Shown here: piece after piece, positions 1 through 8,932 of the stretch | Numbering within the stretch: position 1 is the first letter of the stretch | Layout: every line of letters starts with the position of its first letter | Assembly: GCF_014873765.1 (NCBI RefSeq) | Contig: NZ_JADBGG010000004.1 | Location: forward strand, 124,001 to 188,000 | DNA length: 64,000 nt | From: Desulfomicrobium macestii | Lineage (GTDB): Bacteria > Desulfobacterota > Desulfovibrionia > Desulfovibrionales > Desulfomicrobiaceae | Reading direction: 5' to 3' | Notes under the pieces: model-generated | Seen by the model: only the letters and a program-made list of their open reading frames with translations | What the model was told of the DNA's origin: nothing | The model's database searches: none | Program-made: the position numbers and the translations under genes

Positions 1-14
1 AGGTGCGCCTGTGA
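1..14 (+). CDS. 3' tail of an upstream gene (partial)
   Basis: Reading frame 3 runs from the window edge through three codons to a TGA at 12-14. This TGA overlaps the GTG start of the next gene in the GTGA arrangement that recurs throughout this locus, so it is probably the last few codons of another exopolysaccharide gene. Nothing can be said about its product. Confidence 0.4.
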
Positions 15-1504
15 GAATGATGCGTTATCTCATACGCAACTCGACGTTGCGCCTGGTGTCCTTTGGGGTGGGGATAGTCTTTGCCCTGTTTGTGACGCCG
101 GTCATAATAAATGCCATAGGCCAGGCCGCCTACGGTGTCTGGGCGCTGATCAGCGCCACGGTGGCCAACTATCTCCTGCTTGATTTCGGACTTTCCCAGG
201 CGGTTTCCAAATTCGTGGCAGCGGCCATTGCCCGTGAAGATCAGAAGGAAATAAATCGCATTTGTTCCACTGGGATCGCGCTGAACGTCATATCGTGCCT
301 TTTGTCATGCATTATTACAATTATACTGCTTTATTTAGGCAAGGACCATATCCCGCAGAGCGCTGATTTTGCCCAAGCGCAGACATATTTTGCCATCTAT
401 GCTGGTACATTTTCCCTGCTTTTCCTTTTTCGAACATGGAATGGGGTGCTGGCGGGCGAGATGCGCTGGACCCTGCTGGCCTTCATTTCCATGGTCAAGA
501 ACGTGATCGTGAGTCTGTCGGTCCTGATCTGGATATCCGGGGACAACGGCCTGATGTTTCTGTCCGTGGTCAATGGGGCGGGTTTTCTTCTGGAAGGCGT
601 AGCCTATTGGCTTTTTGCCCGGCGCGGCTTTTCGGTCAGCATCCGCTTCAAATATGTCGATTGGCGGCTGGGGGGAGAGCTTTTCCGGTTCGGGTTGACC
701 TCCCTGGTGGCTCAGGTGGGCCAGGCCATGCGCTTCAGGTCGCAGCCATACATCATCGTCAAGGCCATCGGCGCGGAAGGAGTTGCGGTTTTTTCCATCG
801 CAACCCAACTGATTTCCTATTTTACCAATCTGATTCGTAGCGCGTTCGGTATATTCATTCCCCATTTCAGCCGCCTTCAGGCTCAACACGATCACGATGG
901 GATTCGGCAATCCATGCTGAGCGCGTTATGGCTCAGTTATCGGGTTTCGGCCTATGTCGGGCTTTGTCTTGTTTTCTACGGCGGAGAGTTTGTCGAGCTG
1001 TGGCTTGGTCCCGAGTTTCGGGACGTGCAGCTTGTTCTTGTGCCCATGGCGATCGGGACAATATTCTCTACAAGTATAATACCTGCGCAAGAATTTCTCA
1101 TGGGTATTTCTCAACATAGAATAACTGCGATTTGCAATATCGGAGAGGGTATTTGCGTAGTTTTCGCTTCAATGATCTCAATGATGTACTTTGGAATTGT
1201 TGGGGTTGGGTGGTCATTTTTTTTCTGTTCTTTTATTTTTAGAGCATGCCTTCTTCCGTATTATGCGTTTCGGCAGGCAGATGCGCCTCTGTCGAGTTAT
1301 ATACAGTTGCTCGGATGCGTCGCGCTGACGCATGTCTTGCCTCAATGGATTTTCTGGATTTCGGTCAAGAATTACATGGGGCCGGGATATCTTTCCTTGT
1401 TTGCGATGTCGGTCATGCAGGGACTGGTAATCATTTTGGTGCAATACGGGCTCTTCCGTCTGGATCGCAGGTTGGTCGGGTTCGCGGACGCGGTGCGGAC
1501 ATGA
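11..1504 (+). CDS. Wzx-like polysaccharide flippase
   Basis: A 497-residue, almost wholly hydrophobic protein with about 12-14 predicted membrane helices, the size and pattern of the MATE/MOP-superfamily oligosaccharide flippases (Wzx/RfbX type). The N-terminus (LVSFGVGIVFALFVTPVIIN) and the later segment around residues 230-300 resemble polysaccharide biosynthesis C proteins. Its expected role is to move lipid-linked sugar repeat units across the inner membrane. The GTG at 11 overlaps the preceding TGA by GTGA, which favours this start, but in-frame ATGs at 17 and 20 are alternatives. It opens the run of glycosyltransferase genes in this window. Family is clear; the substrate cannot be read from sequence. 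Confidence 0.85.
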   Translation: MRMMRYLIRNSTLRLVSFGVGIVFALFVTPVIINAIGQAAYGVWALISATVANYLLLDFGLSQAVSKFVAAAIAREDQKEINRICSTGIALNVISCLLSCIITIILLYLGKDHIPQSADFAQAQTYFAIYAGTFSLLFLFRTWNGVLAGEMRWTLLAFISMVKNVIVSLSVLIWISGDNGLMFLSVVNGAGFLLEGVAYWLFARRGFSVSIRFKYVDWRLGGELFRFGLTSLVAQVGQAMRFRSQPYIIVKAIGAEGVAVFSIATQLISYFTNLIRSAFGIFIPHFSRLQAQHDHDGIRQSMLSALWLSYRVSAYVGLCLVFYGGEFVELWLGPEFRDVQLVLVPMAIGTIFSTSIIPAQEFLMGISQHRITAICNIGEGICVVFASMISMMYFGIVGVGWSFFFCSFIFRACLLPYYAFRQADAPLSSYIQLLGCVALTHVLPQWIFWISVKNYMGPGYLSLFAMSVMQGLVIILVQYGLFRLDRRLVGFADAVRT

Positions 1505-1559
1505 CGTGCATCCCCGTGGCGATCCCGCCTTCATCATTTGAGAGCGCATGGAGATGCGT

Positions 1560-2738
1560 ATGATCAAGGGTAGGAATTTTCTGGTTTTTTCCGACGACTG
1601 GGGGCGGCATCCGTTCAGTTGTCAGCACATCATGCAGCATTTCCTGCCGCATAACCGGGTGCTGTGGGTCAACACCATCGGCCTGCGCCTGCCCCGACTC
1701 AGTCTGTACGATGTGAAAAGGGCCGCCGGAAAAATTGCTTCGTGGACTTCAAATCCGCCGCAAGAAGCCCTGCCGGATAATCTACGGATTATTTCACCCG
1801 TCATGATTCCTTTCAACAACGTTTCTTCTGTTCGAAATTTCAATAGGTGGAATGTCGTTCGTACAGTCAGAAAATACATGGATGAATGGGATATTCGCAA
1901 TCCAATATTTCTTGCAACAGTACCGAATGCTTCAGAATATATTGGATATTTTGATGAATGTATTGTGTCGTATTATTGTGTTGATGATTTTACAATATGG
2001 CCTGGTATGAATTTGCCAGGTTTGGTTATGGAATTTGAAAAGAAACTTTTGGAAAAAGCTGATATTGTCATGGCGGTTTCCGATGAGCTTTATTCGGCGA
2101 AGAAAAGTGTTAATAAGAGCACCTTTCTGTTAACGCATGGAGTCGATGTCGATCATTTTTCCACGGCAACCGTTACGCAGAACCGTTTACTCTCTTTGGC
2201 GGATATTCAAGGTCCAATAATCGGTTTTTACGGACTTATCGACTCTCATCTAGATGTGGAAATTATTCGCATGCTGCTCGATTGGCGCGTTGATTGGACT
2301 GTTGTGCTCATCGGCACAAAACGCATCGATCTTGGCACTCTGGAATCAAGGCCGAACTTTCGCTGGTTGCCGGCCGTGCCCTATGAGCAATTGCCGCGCT
2401 ATTCGTCGGTTTTTGATGTGGCCATAATTCCCTACGTGGTGAATCAGCACACCAATACTGCAAATCCTCTCAAGCTCAGAGAGTATCTGGCGACAGGCAA
2501 ACCGATCGTGACCACGGCAATGGCGGAAGTTTTTCGTTTCAAGGAGCATCTGCGCATTGCGGCCAAGCCGGAAGATTTTGCGAGTGAGGTGGACAAGGCG
2601 TTGTCTGATGTCGTGGACCTTGAGACCAGGCGGGAGTGTTTGAAAGGTGATGCGTGGACGGACAAGGCGCAGATGGTCTCCGATTGGATTGAAGAGACTC
2701 TTTCGGCAAAAACTCAAGCCGCTGCGGGTGTCAAATGA
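1560..2738 (+). CDS. glycosyltransferase, exopolysaccharide type
   Basis: About 392 residues of GT-B fold glycosyltransferase. The N-terminal part (FSDDWGRHPFSCQHIMQ, then VLWVNTIG) and the C-terminal nucleotide-sugar part (PYVVNQHTNTANPLKLREYL followed by ATGKPIVTT) match the TuaH/GumK-like group often found in exopolysaccharide loci. I prefer the ATG at 1560 because a GGAG lies six bases before it; in-frame ATGs at 1548 and 1554 are possible and give up to 396 residues. The stretch 1860-2200 is visibly more AT-rich than its ends, which hints at mosaic origin. The stop overlaps the next start (ATGA). Donor and acceptor sugars are unknown. Confidence 0.8.
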   Translation: MIKGRNFLVFSDDWGRHPFSCQHIMQHFLPHNRVLWVNTIGLRLPRLSLYDVKRAAGKIASWTSNPPQEALPDNLRIISPVMIPFNNVSSVRNFNRWNVVRTVRKYMDEWDIRNPIFLATVPNASEYIGYFDECIVSYYCVDDFTIWPGMNLPGLVMEFEKKLLEKADIVMAVSDELYSAKKSVNKSTFLLTHGVDVDHFSTATVTQNRLLSLADIQGPIIGFYGLIDSHLDVEIIRMLLDWRVDWTVVLIGTKRIDLGTLESRPNFRWLPAVPYEQLPRYSSVFDVAIIPYVVNQHTNTANPLKLREYLATGKPIVTTAMAEVFRFKEHLRIAAKPEDFASEVDKALSDVVDLETRRECLKGDAWTDKAQMVSDWIEETLSAKTQAAAGVK

Positions 2739-3874
2739 GGCCGCGCGTGTTCATCAGTTTGGCCACCTCCAAATTGGGCGGGCCAGGGAAGGGACTGCTT
2801 CAGTTTCTGCGATCGGGCGGTTTTGAGCTTTGTGATCCCGTGCTCGTGGATTTTGTCACGGAATCAGGCTGTGAATCGGAGTTTGCACGAGTCATGCGTT
2901 TGTCGGGAGCCAATGTCGCCGAGCTTCGCCAGAATAAAAAATTTGACATGAACTTGGTGGATCAGGCGGAGAGCATCGTTAAAAGGGAAGGCTGTCAGAT
3001 ATTGCAGTCGCATGGATATAAAAGCCATGTACTGTGCGCTCTTTTGAAACGACGCGTACGACTTCCCTGGGTTGCTTTTGTTCACGGCTGGACTTCCGAA
3101 AACATGAAAATGCATTGCTACAGGATCGTTGAAATGGGTCTGGTGACGCTGGCAACACGAGTTGTCGCTGTTTCCGAAGCGCTGGGGAAAAGACTGCCGG
3201 GGATCGCGCAGCGCAAGATGACGGTGATTCCCAATGCCGTGGACCCGGCTGAACTCAATGATTCCAGCGGACGTGATGTGCGGCACGAATTGGGTATTTC
3301 CGGCGAAGCGCTGGTTGTTGGGGTGGTTGGAAGATTGAGTCCGGAGAAAGGGCAGATTTTTTTTCTCAAGGCCCTGGCTCGGACTCGCCAGCGTGTGCCC
3401 AATGCGGTGGGGATTCTTTTGGGTGACGGCCAGGACCGGGCCATGCTGGAGGCTGAGGCTGCCCGATGCGGGCTCGCGGGGGCGGTTTATTTTACAGGGC
3501 ATGTTTCAGGTTTGGGCGATTATTACCGGGCCATGGATCTCGTGGCCATGCCTTCCTTGAGCGAGGGCATGCCCAATGTGGCGCTGGAAGCCATGATCTT
3601 CGGAAAGCCGGTGGTCGCGAGCCGGGTGGGCGGAGTGCCCGAGGTGGTGGTTGAAGGCGAGACGGGCTTCATGGTCACGGCGGGTGATTCCGAGTCTTTG
3701 GCTGTGGCGCTCATTCGCATGCTGGAATCGCCGAGTCGCATGCAGGCCATGGGCGAAGCGGGGCGACGCCGCGCGCTCGATAATTTTTCACCAACGGCCA
3801 GAGTGGATCGTGTGCTGGAACTCTATAAAGAACTCCTCGTGGCGCAAACTCTTGAAGGAAACAAAAATGCGTAA
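2735..3874 (+). CDS. glycosyltransferase family 4
   Basis: A 379-residue GT4 (GT-B) glycosyltransferase. The conserved C-terminal nucleotide-sugar domain begins at VVGVVGRLSPEKGQ, and the donor-binding E-x7-E type motif is seen in EGMPNVALEAMIFGKPVVAS followed by VGGVPEVV. A capsular or exopolysaccharide sugar transfer on the cytoplasmic face of the inner membrane is expected. The ATG overlaps the preceding stop as ATGA, and the 3' end overlaps the next gene by eight bases, so translational coupling is likely in both directions. Sugar specificity is not predictable. Confidence 0.88.
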   Translation: MRPRVFISLATSKLGGPGKGLLQFLRSGGFELCDPVLVDFVTESGCESEFARVMRLSGANVAELRQNKKFDMNLVDQAESIVKREGCQILQSHGYKSHVLCALLKRRVRLPWVAFVHGWTSENMKMHCYRIVEMGLVTLATRVVAVSEALGKRLPGIAQRKMTVIPNAVDPAELNDSSGRDVRHELGISGEALVVGVVGRLSPEKGQIFFLKALARTRQRVPNAVGILLGDGQDRAMLEAEAARCGLAGAVYFTGHVSGLGDYYRAMDLVAMPSLSEGMPNVALEAMIFGKPVVASRVGGVPEVVVEGETGFMVTAGDSESLAVALIRMLESPSRMQAMGEAGRRRALDNFSPTARVDRVLELYKELLVAQTLEGNKNA

Positions 3875-4664
3875 TTTTTCTGAATTCAAACTGGCGATCC
3901 GGCGCCGTGAAACTCCATTTCATTCAAAGCTCCATGACGTCGCAAAGAAATTTATAGGGCTATCTGTCCCTGTTATTCCTGGGTTGCACAGGTTTTTGTA
4001 TCATGAATGGGCATTGAGAACTGCAATGTGGCATGATTTCTGGCGTGTCGTTTACTACGAGCCCATGTTCAAGTCGATGTGCAGGGAAGTCGGACCGGGA
4101 TTCAAGATGTATTATGGTGGAGATGGAGTCGCCCGTATCGCAGGGAAATTGAATATATACATAGGTTCAAATGTCACGATGTTCGACAACGTCAGCTTGG
4201 CTGGCCTCAAGATATTTGACGAGCCTGAGCTCAGGATCGGTGACAACACCTACATTGCTCCGAGATCAAGGTTTCTGATCGCCAAGAGCGTCGTCATCGG
4301 CAGTTGGGGGCTCATCGCATGCCGCATCGTCATGGACAACTCCGGACATCCCATCGCCAACGCGGCCGGAAGGATGACTTCCGGAGGCGGAAGTCCGTCT
4401 CGGAAAAGCGTCAGGCCGGTGAGTGTGGGTGATCTGTGCCTGCTTGGCGCCGGAACCTGTCTGTATCCCGGAGCGCGAGTCGGTGACGGGGTCGTGGCCA
4501 AGACCGGGACTCACGTGGCGGGTGAAATTCCTCCTTTCTGTCTTGTCGAGGGCAATCCGGGCCGCATTGTGGGCAAACTTCCCATTCCCGAAGAACTCAA
4601 GGAGCATTTTGGGGAGGATCGATACCGGATGTGGAAGGAGCAGCAGGCGGCTGTTGTCATTTAA
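3867..4664 (+). CDS. left-handed beta-helix acyltransferase
   Basis: About 265 residues. The C-terminal 150 residues carry hexapeptide repeats (IGSNVTMFDNVSL, IGDNTYIAPRSRFLIAKSV, and VGDLCLLGAGTCLYPGARVG) ending in the typical CLVEGNPGRIVGK strand, as in O-acetyltransferases of the WcaF/NodL class. It probably adds acetyl or a similar group to a sugar of the repeat unit. An open frame continues upstream to 3651, but that part lies over the preceding glycosyltransferase and is not genuine. The ATG at 3867 has GAAGGA eight bases ahead and is chosen. The N-terminal 100 residues are not hexapeptide and are uncharacterised. Confidence 0.82.
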   Translation: MRNFSEFKLAIRRRETPFHSKLHDVAKKFIGLSVPVIPGLHRFLYHEWALRTAMWHDFWRVVYYEPMFKSMCREVGPGFKMYYGGDGVARIAGKLNIYIGSNVTMFDNVSLAGLKIFDEPELRIGDNTYIAPRSRFLIAKSVVIGSWGLIACRIVMDNSGHPIANAAGRMTSGGGSPSRKSVRPVSVGDLCLLGAGTCLYPGARVGDGVVAKTGTHVAGEIPPFCLVEGNPGRIVGKLPIPEELKEHFGEDRYRMWKEQQAAVVI

Positions 4665-4723
4665 CATGAATTTTTCAACAGGCTTTCAGGTTTAATGCAC
4701 ACATAGCTAGGGGCTGATTATAT

Positions 4724-5296
4724 ATGATAAAGAAATTATTCCATGCAACTTTTCTCGTTATCGCAATAATTCCGTACGTCATATATCGGATTGGATCTTA
4801 TTTTGTCGGAAAAAACGGCGCATTTATAAGCATGTCGCAATTTTTATCTCTTTTTCCAGGATTTTTGGGTTCGTATATTCGTGGGGGGTTTTACCGTATT
4901 GCGATGAACGAGTGTCCGCAAAGCTGTGCTGTTGGATTTCTGACCACGTTTTCATCTCCGGATATCCGCATCGGCCACAATACGGCCTTCAGCACGGGCG
5001 CCAATATCGGCCGATGCCATATCGGGGCTGACTGCATGATCGGCACCTACGTCATGGTAACCGGCGGAAAGAACCAGCACCGTTTTGACTCCCGGGACAT
5101 CCCGATCCGGTTGCAGGGCGGGGAGTTCCAGCCCATTACCATTGGGCGGGACTGCTGGGTCGGCAACGGCGCCATCATCATGGCCGATCTGGGCGAGGGC
5201 TGCGTCATCGCGGCCGGCAGCGTGGTGACCAAGCCGATCCCGCCGTACAGCATCGCTGCCGGCGTTCCCGCCAAAGTCATCGGAGAGCGCCCGTGA
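4724..5296 (+). CDS. membrane-anchored hexapeptide acyltransferase
   Basis: A 190-residue protein with a hydrophobic N-terminal segment (residues 8-25) followed by left-handed beta-helix repeats (IRIGHNTAFSTGANIG, HIGADCMIGTYVMV, ITIGRDCWVGNGAIIM) and the canonical end VVTKPIPPYSIAAGVPAKVI. The likely catalytic histidine lies in GGKNQHRFDSRD. This is the serine-acetyltransferase-like/sugar O-acetyltransferase group. AGGGG precedes the ATG by about ten bases. The 59-base gap before it is the largest break so far in the locus and is AT-rich. The stop overlaps the next GTG (GTGA). Confidence 0.85.
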   Translation: MIKKLFHATFLVIAIIPYVIYRIGSYFVGKNGAFISMSQFLSLFPGFLGSYIRGGFYRIAMNECPQSCAVGFLTTFSSPDIRIGHNTAFSTGANIGRCHIGADCMIGTYVMVTGGKNQHRFDSRDIPIRLQGGEFQPITIGRDCWVGNGAIIMADLGEGCVIAAGSVVTKPIPPYSIAAGVPAKVIGERP

Positions 5297-6408
5297 AGCT
5301 CCATGTGATACAGTGCGTCGTCTCCCTGGCCCCCGGAGGGGCCGAGAGCCTGGCCTTGACCATTCTGGAGAAGGCGGACGTGTGGGGCTCGGTGTGCGGG
5401 CTGGTGCGCGGCACCGGCGCGCTGATCCCGGCCATCGAGGCCCAGGGGTTGCCCTGGCATGTGCTCTCGTCAAGTTCCCCCCGCCGTTTCCCGGTCTGGA
5501 AGGCTCTTGCGGGCGTGCTGCGCCGCGAGCGGGTCGATGTGGCGCACGTCCAGGCCGGCTATCTTCTCTCCTTCGTACTCCCGGCGGCGCTGCTGGCTGG
5601 TGTGCGCGTGGTGTACACCGAGCACGCCAAGCATTCCCTCGAACAGCAACCCATGCTGCGGCGCATGGTGCGCCTTTGCGCGCCGTTTGTGCACGCGGTC
5701 ACCTGCGTTTCGGAGAATTTGAAATCCTTCATGGTCGAACGCGTCGGCATCGATACGCGCAGGATTCAGGTCATCCCCAACGGGGTGGACCTGGGACGTT
5801 TCACGCAAGCGGCGCCAAGCCCTGAAACGCGCGGGCTTTTGCCCGAGAGCTGGGGAGGGCCGGACATCACGGTGTTCGGAAATGTGGCCCGGTTCAGCGA
5901 AGCCAAGGATCACCCCGGCCTGCTGCGGGCCTTTGACGAGGTCCGGCGCAGACATCCCGGCGTCCGTCTCCTGCTGGTGGGCGACGGCGAGACCCGGCCG
6001 GGCGTCGAATCCCTGATCAGCGAGCTTGGCCTTGGCGAATTCGTCCAATTGGCGGGCATGCGTCGGGACGTGCCGGCCCTGCTTGGCCTCATGGACGTCT
6101 TTGTTTTGTCCTCCATGCGCGAGGGCATGCCGATCTCGGTCCTGGAGGCCATGGCTGCGGGCTTGCCTGTGCTCACCACCGATGTCGGGGGGATCGGCGA
6201 GGTCGTGCAGGATGGCGTGACGGCCAGGGTTGTCGCACCTCGGGAGGTCACGGCCCTGGCCGGCGGGCTGGCATGGATGGTCGAGAACGCCGCTGCGCGC
6301 GCCGACATGGCGGCGCGGGGCAAGGCCCTGATTCATGGGCAATACGGGCATGAGCGGATGGTGGAGCGTTATGCAGAGCTGTATGCGGATGCGGGGAGGC
6401 GGCCATGA
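5293..6408 (+). CDS. glycosyltransferase family 4
   Basis: A 371-residue GT4 enzyme. The N-terminus (VVSLAPGGAESLALTIL) is the usual acceptor-side Rossmann start. The donor domain begins at VFGNVARFSEAKDHPGLL and has REGMPISVLEAMAAGLPVL followed by TTDVGGIGEVV. The GTG start overlaps the preceding TGA and the 3' end overlaps the next ATG as ATGA, so it sits inside a translationally coupled block. Predicted role: cytoplasmic transfer of one sugar of the exopolysaccharide repeat. The gene is clearly more GC-rich than the preceding acyltransferase. Confidence 0.88.
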   Translation: MKLHVIQCVVSLAPGGAESLALTILEKADVWGSVCGLVRGTGALIPAIEAQGLPWHVLSSSSPRRFPVWKALAGVLRRERVDVAHVQAGYLLSFVLPAALLAGVRVVYTEHAKHSLEQQPMLRRMVRLCAPFVHAVTCVSENLKSFMVERVGIDTRRIQVIPNGVDLGRFTQAAPSPETRGLLPESWGGPDITVFGNVARFSEAKDHPGLLRAFDEVRRRHPGVRLLLVGDGETRPGVESLISELGLGEFVQLAGMRRDVPALLGLMDVFVLSSMREGMPISVLEAMAAGLPVLTTDVGGIGEVVQDGVTARVVAPREVTALAGGLAWMVENAAARADMAARGKALIHGQYGHERMVERYAELYADAGRRP

Positions 6409-7724
6409 TAGGTCTAATGCGCCAGGCGATGCACTCCTTGCGCGGAAGCAGGCGCTATGCGCTCATGCGTGAAGGCGTCGCCCTGCAACGGCTGTCCGTG
6501 GAGGAATTGCGGCGGCGGCAACTGGCCCGGCTTGTCCAGGTGGTCGATCATGCCGTCCGCACGGTGCCGTTCTATCGCGATCTTTTTGACGAACTCGGCC
6601 TCAAGGCGAGCGACATCAGGACATTCGAGGATTTTGCCGGTCTGCCGACTCTTACCAAGCAGGATCTGCGCGAAAGCCTGCCGCGCATGCTTTCGTCCGC
6701 ATCCGATGCTTCCCGCCGCGTGGACAACGCCACCGGGGGGTCCACCGGGGAGCCTGTCAGATTTTATCAGGACATGGACGTGTTCGATGCCATGCAGGGC
6801 AGCTTCATGCTCGGGCTCACGTTCGCGGGATGGAAGCCCTCCGACATGATCGTCAACATTTGGGGCAATCCGAGGGATAAGGGGACTGCGCGGCCGTCGG
6901 TGGATTTGAAGCAATGGCTTTCAGGGTCCATGACCGTGAGCGCCTACCGCTACGGGCGCAAGGAGATGGATGATTGGCTGGAGGTTCTGGCGCGTTTTCG
7001 CAGGGTCTTCGTGTACGGCTATGTCTCCGTTTTGAGCGATTTGGCCGAACACATCCTGGCCTGCGGACGCAAGCCTTCGAGCGTGTGCGCGGTCATGACC
7101 TCGGCTGAGAAGCTCCATGACCATCAGCGCGCCCTCATCGCGCAGGCGTTCGGGTGCCGGGTCCATGACCAGTACGGGAGCAGGGAGGTGCCGTGCATCG
7201 CGGTGGAGTGCGAGCACGGCGGCATGCACCTTTTGACGCATTCGGCCTATGCCGAGTTCCTGCCCGAGCCGGGTTCGGAACTGAAGCGCCTGGTCGTGAC
7301 CGGCCTCACCAATCGGACCATGCCGCTACTGCGCTACGAGATCGGCGATTACGCGACCCCGCTCTCCCATGGCTGTTCCTGCGGCCGGGGTTTTCCCCTC
7401 ATTCGCATGGATATCGGCCGCATCTATGACTACATGCTCGCCGCAGGCGGCGGTAAGATTCACGGCGCATATTTTGTCAAGATCATCAAAGAGATAGAGG
7501 GCGTTCTTTCATTCCAGTTCAGGCAATCCGTGCCTGGGGAAGTGGAACTGCTGGTCAAATGCAAGGAGGGCGTGAGTGAAGCGTCCACGAGGCAGCTCAA
7601 TGCCCTGCCGCAATGCGTCGCACATGATCACGAGGGCGAGATCCGGCTGCGGGTCCGCTTTGTGGATGAAATCCCACGCACAATTGGTGGAAAACACAGG
7701 TATATCGTATGCGAGGTGCAGTGA
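6405..7724 (+). CDS. PaaK/CapK-like AMP-forming adenylating enzyme
   Basis: A 439-residue member of the phenylacetate-CoA ligase/coenzyme F390 synthetase superfamily. The phosphate-binding motif is visible as NATGGSTGEPVRFYQ (about residues 107-121), the aromatic adenine motif as DQYGSREV, and the hinge region as YEIGDYATPL. CapK-type relatives are common in capsule and exopolysaccharide clusters, where they are thought to activate a carboxylate (fatty, amino or aromatic acid) for attachment to the glycan; which acid is used here is unknown. ATGA overlap with the preceding gene and TGATG overlap with the next show that it belongs to the same operon. Confidence 0.82.
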   Translation: MIGLMRQAMHSLRGSRRYALMREGVALQRLSVEELRRRQLARLVQVVDHAVRTVPFYRDLFDELGLKASDIRTFEDFAGLPTLTKQDLRESLPRMLSSASDASRRVDNATGGSTGEPVRFYQDMDVFDAMQGSFMLGLTFAGWKPSDMIVNIWGNPRDKGTARPSVDLKQWLSGSMTVSAYRYGRKEMDDWLEVLARFRRVFVYGYVSVLSDLAEHILACGRKPSSVCAVMTSAEKLHDHQRALIAQAFGCRVHDQYGSREVPCIAVECEHGGMHLLTHSAYAEFLPEPGSELKRLVVTGLTNRTMPLLRYEIGDYATPLSHGCSCGRGFPLIRMDIGRIYDYMLAAGGGKIHGAYFVKIIKEIEGVLSFQFRQSVPGEVELLVKCKEGVSEASTRQLNALPQCVAHDHEGEIRLRVRFVDEIPRTIGGKHRYIVCEVQ

Positions 7725-8932
7725 TGTCGCGACCCGGAACAAGTTCCGTCATGTTTCACACCGTGGGAGTGCCCGACAGACGCTGGGCCTGGAATTTTCT
7801 CACGGTCCCCTGGCAGCTCTTCGACGCCCAACTCGGTGCGCTCAGGCGTTTCGGGTATCGCGCCGTTTTTCTGCGCGAGTACATGGACATCGCACTGGCC
7901 GGTCGCCTTGAGCAGGAGCGGGTCGTGTCCCTGACCTTTGACGACGGCTATCTGGACAACTGGGTCTTTGCCGCGCCTCTGCTGAAAAAGCACGGTTTTT
8001 GCGGCACGATTTTCGTCTCAACCGATTTTGTCGACCCCGCCGTCAAGCCCCGCCCCCAATTCGATCCGACGCGTCCGGAAAGCGCCCGGTTGCCAAGCGC
8101 CGGTTTTTTGTCCTGGAGCGAGATGCGCGCCCTGGAGCAGAGCGGAGTCATGGAGATCCAGTCCCACGGGATTACGCACACCTGGTATCCCTCAGGGCCG
8201 AAGATCGTGGATTTCCGGCATCCGGGCGATACATATTACTGGATGGACTGGAACGCCTGTCCCGAGGACAAGTGGGGCTATCTGAAGCTCAAATCCGATC
8301 CGGGCGTCTGGGGCGAGCCGGTTTATGAACACGCCAAGTCCATGGATGGTCCCGTTTTTCGTCCCGACGAGCGCGTTGGCCGGGCGCTGCGCGAAGTCGT
8401 GGCCTCGATGGGGAGATCATTTTTCGACGGGCCGGACTGGAGGCGTGATCTGCACGGCATGGCCGACGAAATGATGAAAGCCTGGAAGCAAACCAGCGTC
8501 GAGACGCATGATGAGTTCATGCTCCGGGTGCATGGGGAACTTGCGGATTCAAAGGCCGTTCTTGAAGACAACCTGCACAAGAAGATCGATTTCTTCTGCT
8601 GGCCCGGCGGCGGGTACACCGAGGAAGTGTTTGACGCGGCATCCGGGTATTATGTCGGCACCACGGTGGGGTCTCGGGAACGGCTCCGGCCGGCGGCCCT
8701 GGATGAGAACGGGTGTTTTCGTTTTTCCCGTGTGGGGCCTCCGGGAGTCGAGGGACGCATTGGGTTTCGTTATCTCGGGCCGTGGCTGCTGCCGCTGTTT
8801 CTGGAGGAGGTGCGGGGCGGAAGCCGCCTGGCGCGTCTCTTTCGGGGAGGCGGGAAGCTCACGGTCGAAAACTGGGAAAAAATGAAGATAGCCATGCTTG
8901 GGCGGGTGAGGGACGAATCGTGTCACGAATAA
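7724..8932 (+). CDS. polysaccharide deacetylase (NodB/CE4 fold)
   Basis: About 402 residues. Motif 1 TFDDGYLDN (the metal-binding and base aspartates) and motif 2 SHGITHTW (the two metal-binding histidines) of the CE4 NodB domain are intact, followed by a long C-terminal part of roughly 200 residues with a second aromatic-rich segment (FFCWPGGGYTEE). It would remove N- or O-acetyl groups from the glycan. No signal peptide is apparent, so it may act on lipid-linked or cytoplasmic intermediates. The ATG at 7724 overlaps the preceding TGA (TGATG) and has GAGGTG five bases upstream; an ATG at 7709 is less likely. Confidence 0.86.
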   Translation: MSRPGTSSVMFHTVGVPDRRWAWNFLTVPWQLFDAQLGALRRFGYRAVFLREYMDIALAGRLEQERVVSLTFDDGYLDNWVFAAPLLKKHGFCGTIFVSTDFVDPAVKPRPQFDPTRPESARLPSAGFLSWSEMRALEQSGVMEIQSHGITHTWYPSGPKIVDFRHPGDTYYWMDWNACPEDKWGYLKLKSDPGVWGEPVYEHAKSMDGPVFRPDERVGRALREVVASMGRSFFDGPDWRRDLHGMADEMMKAWKQTSVETHDEFMLRVHGELADSKAVLEDNLHKKIDFFCWPGGGYTEEVFDAASGYYVGTTVGSRERLRPAALDENGCFRFSRVGPPGVEGRIGFRYLGPWLLPLFLEEVRGGSRLARLFRGGGKLTVENWEKMKIAMLGRVRDESCHE

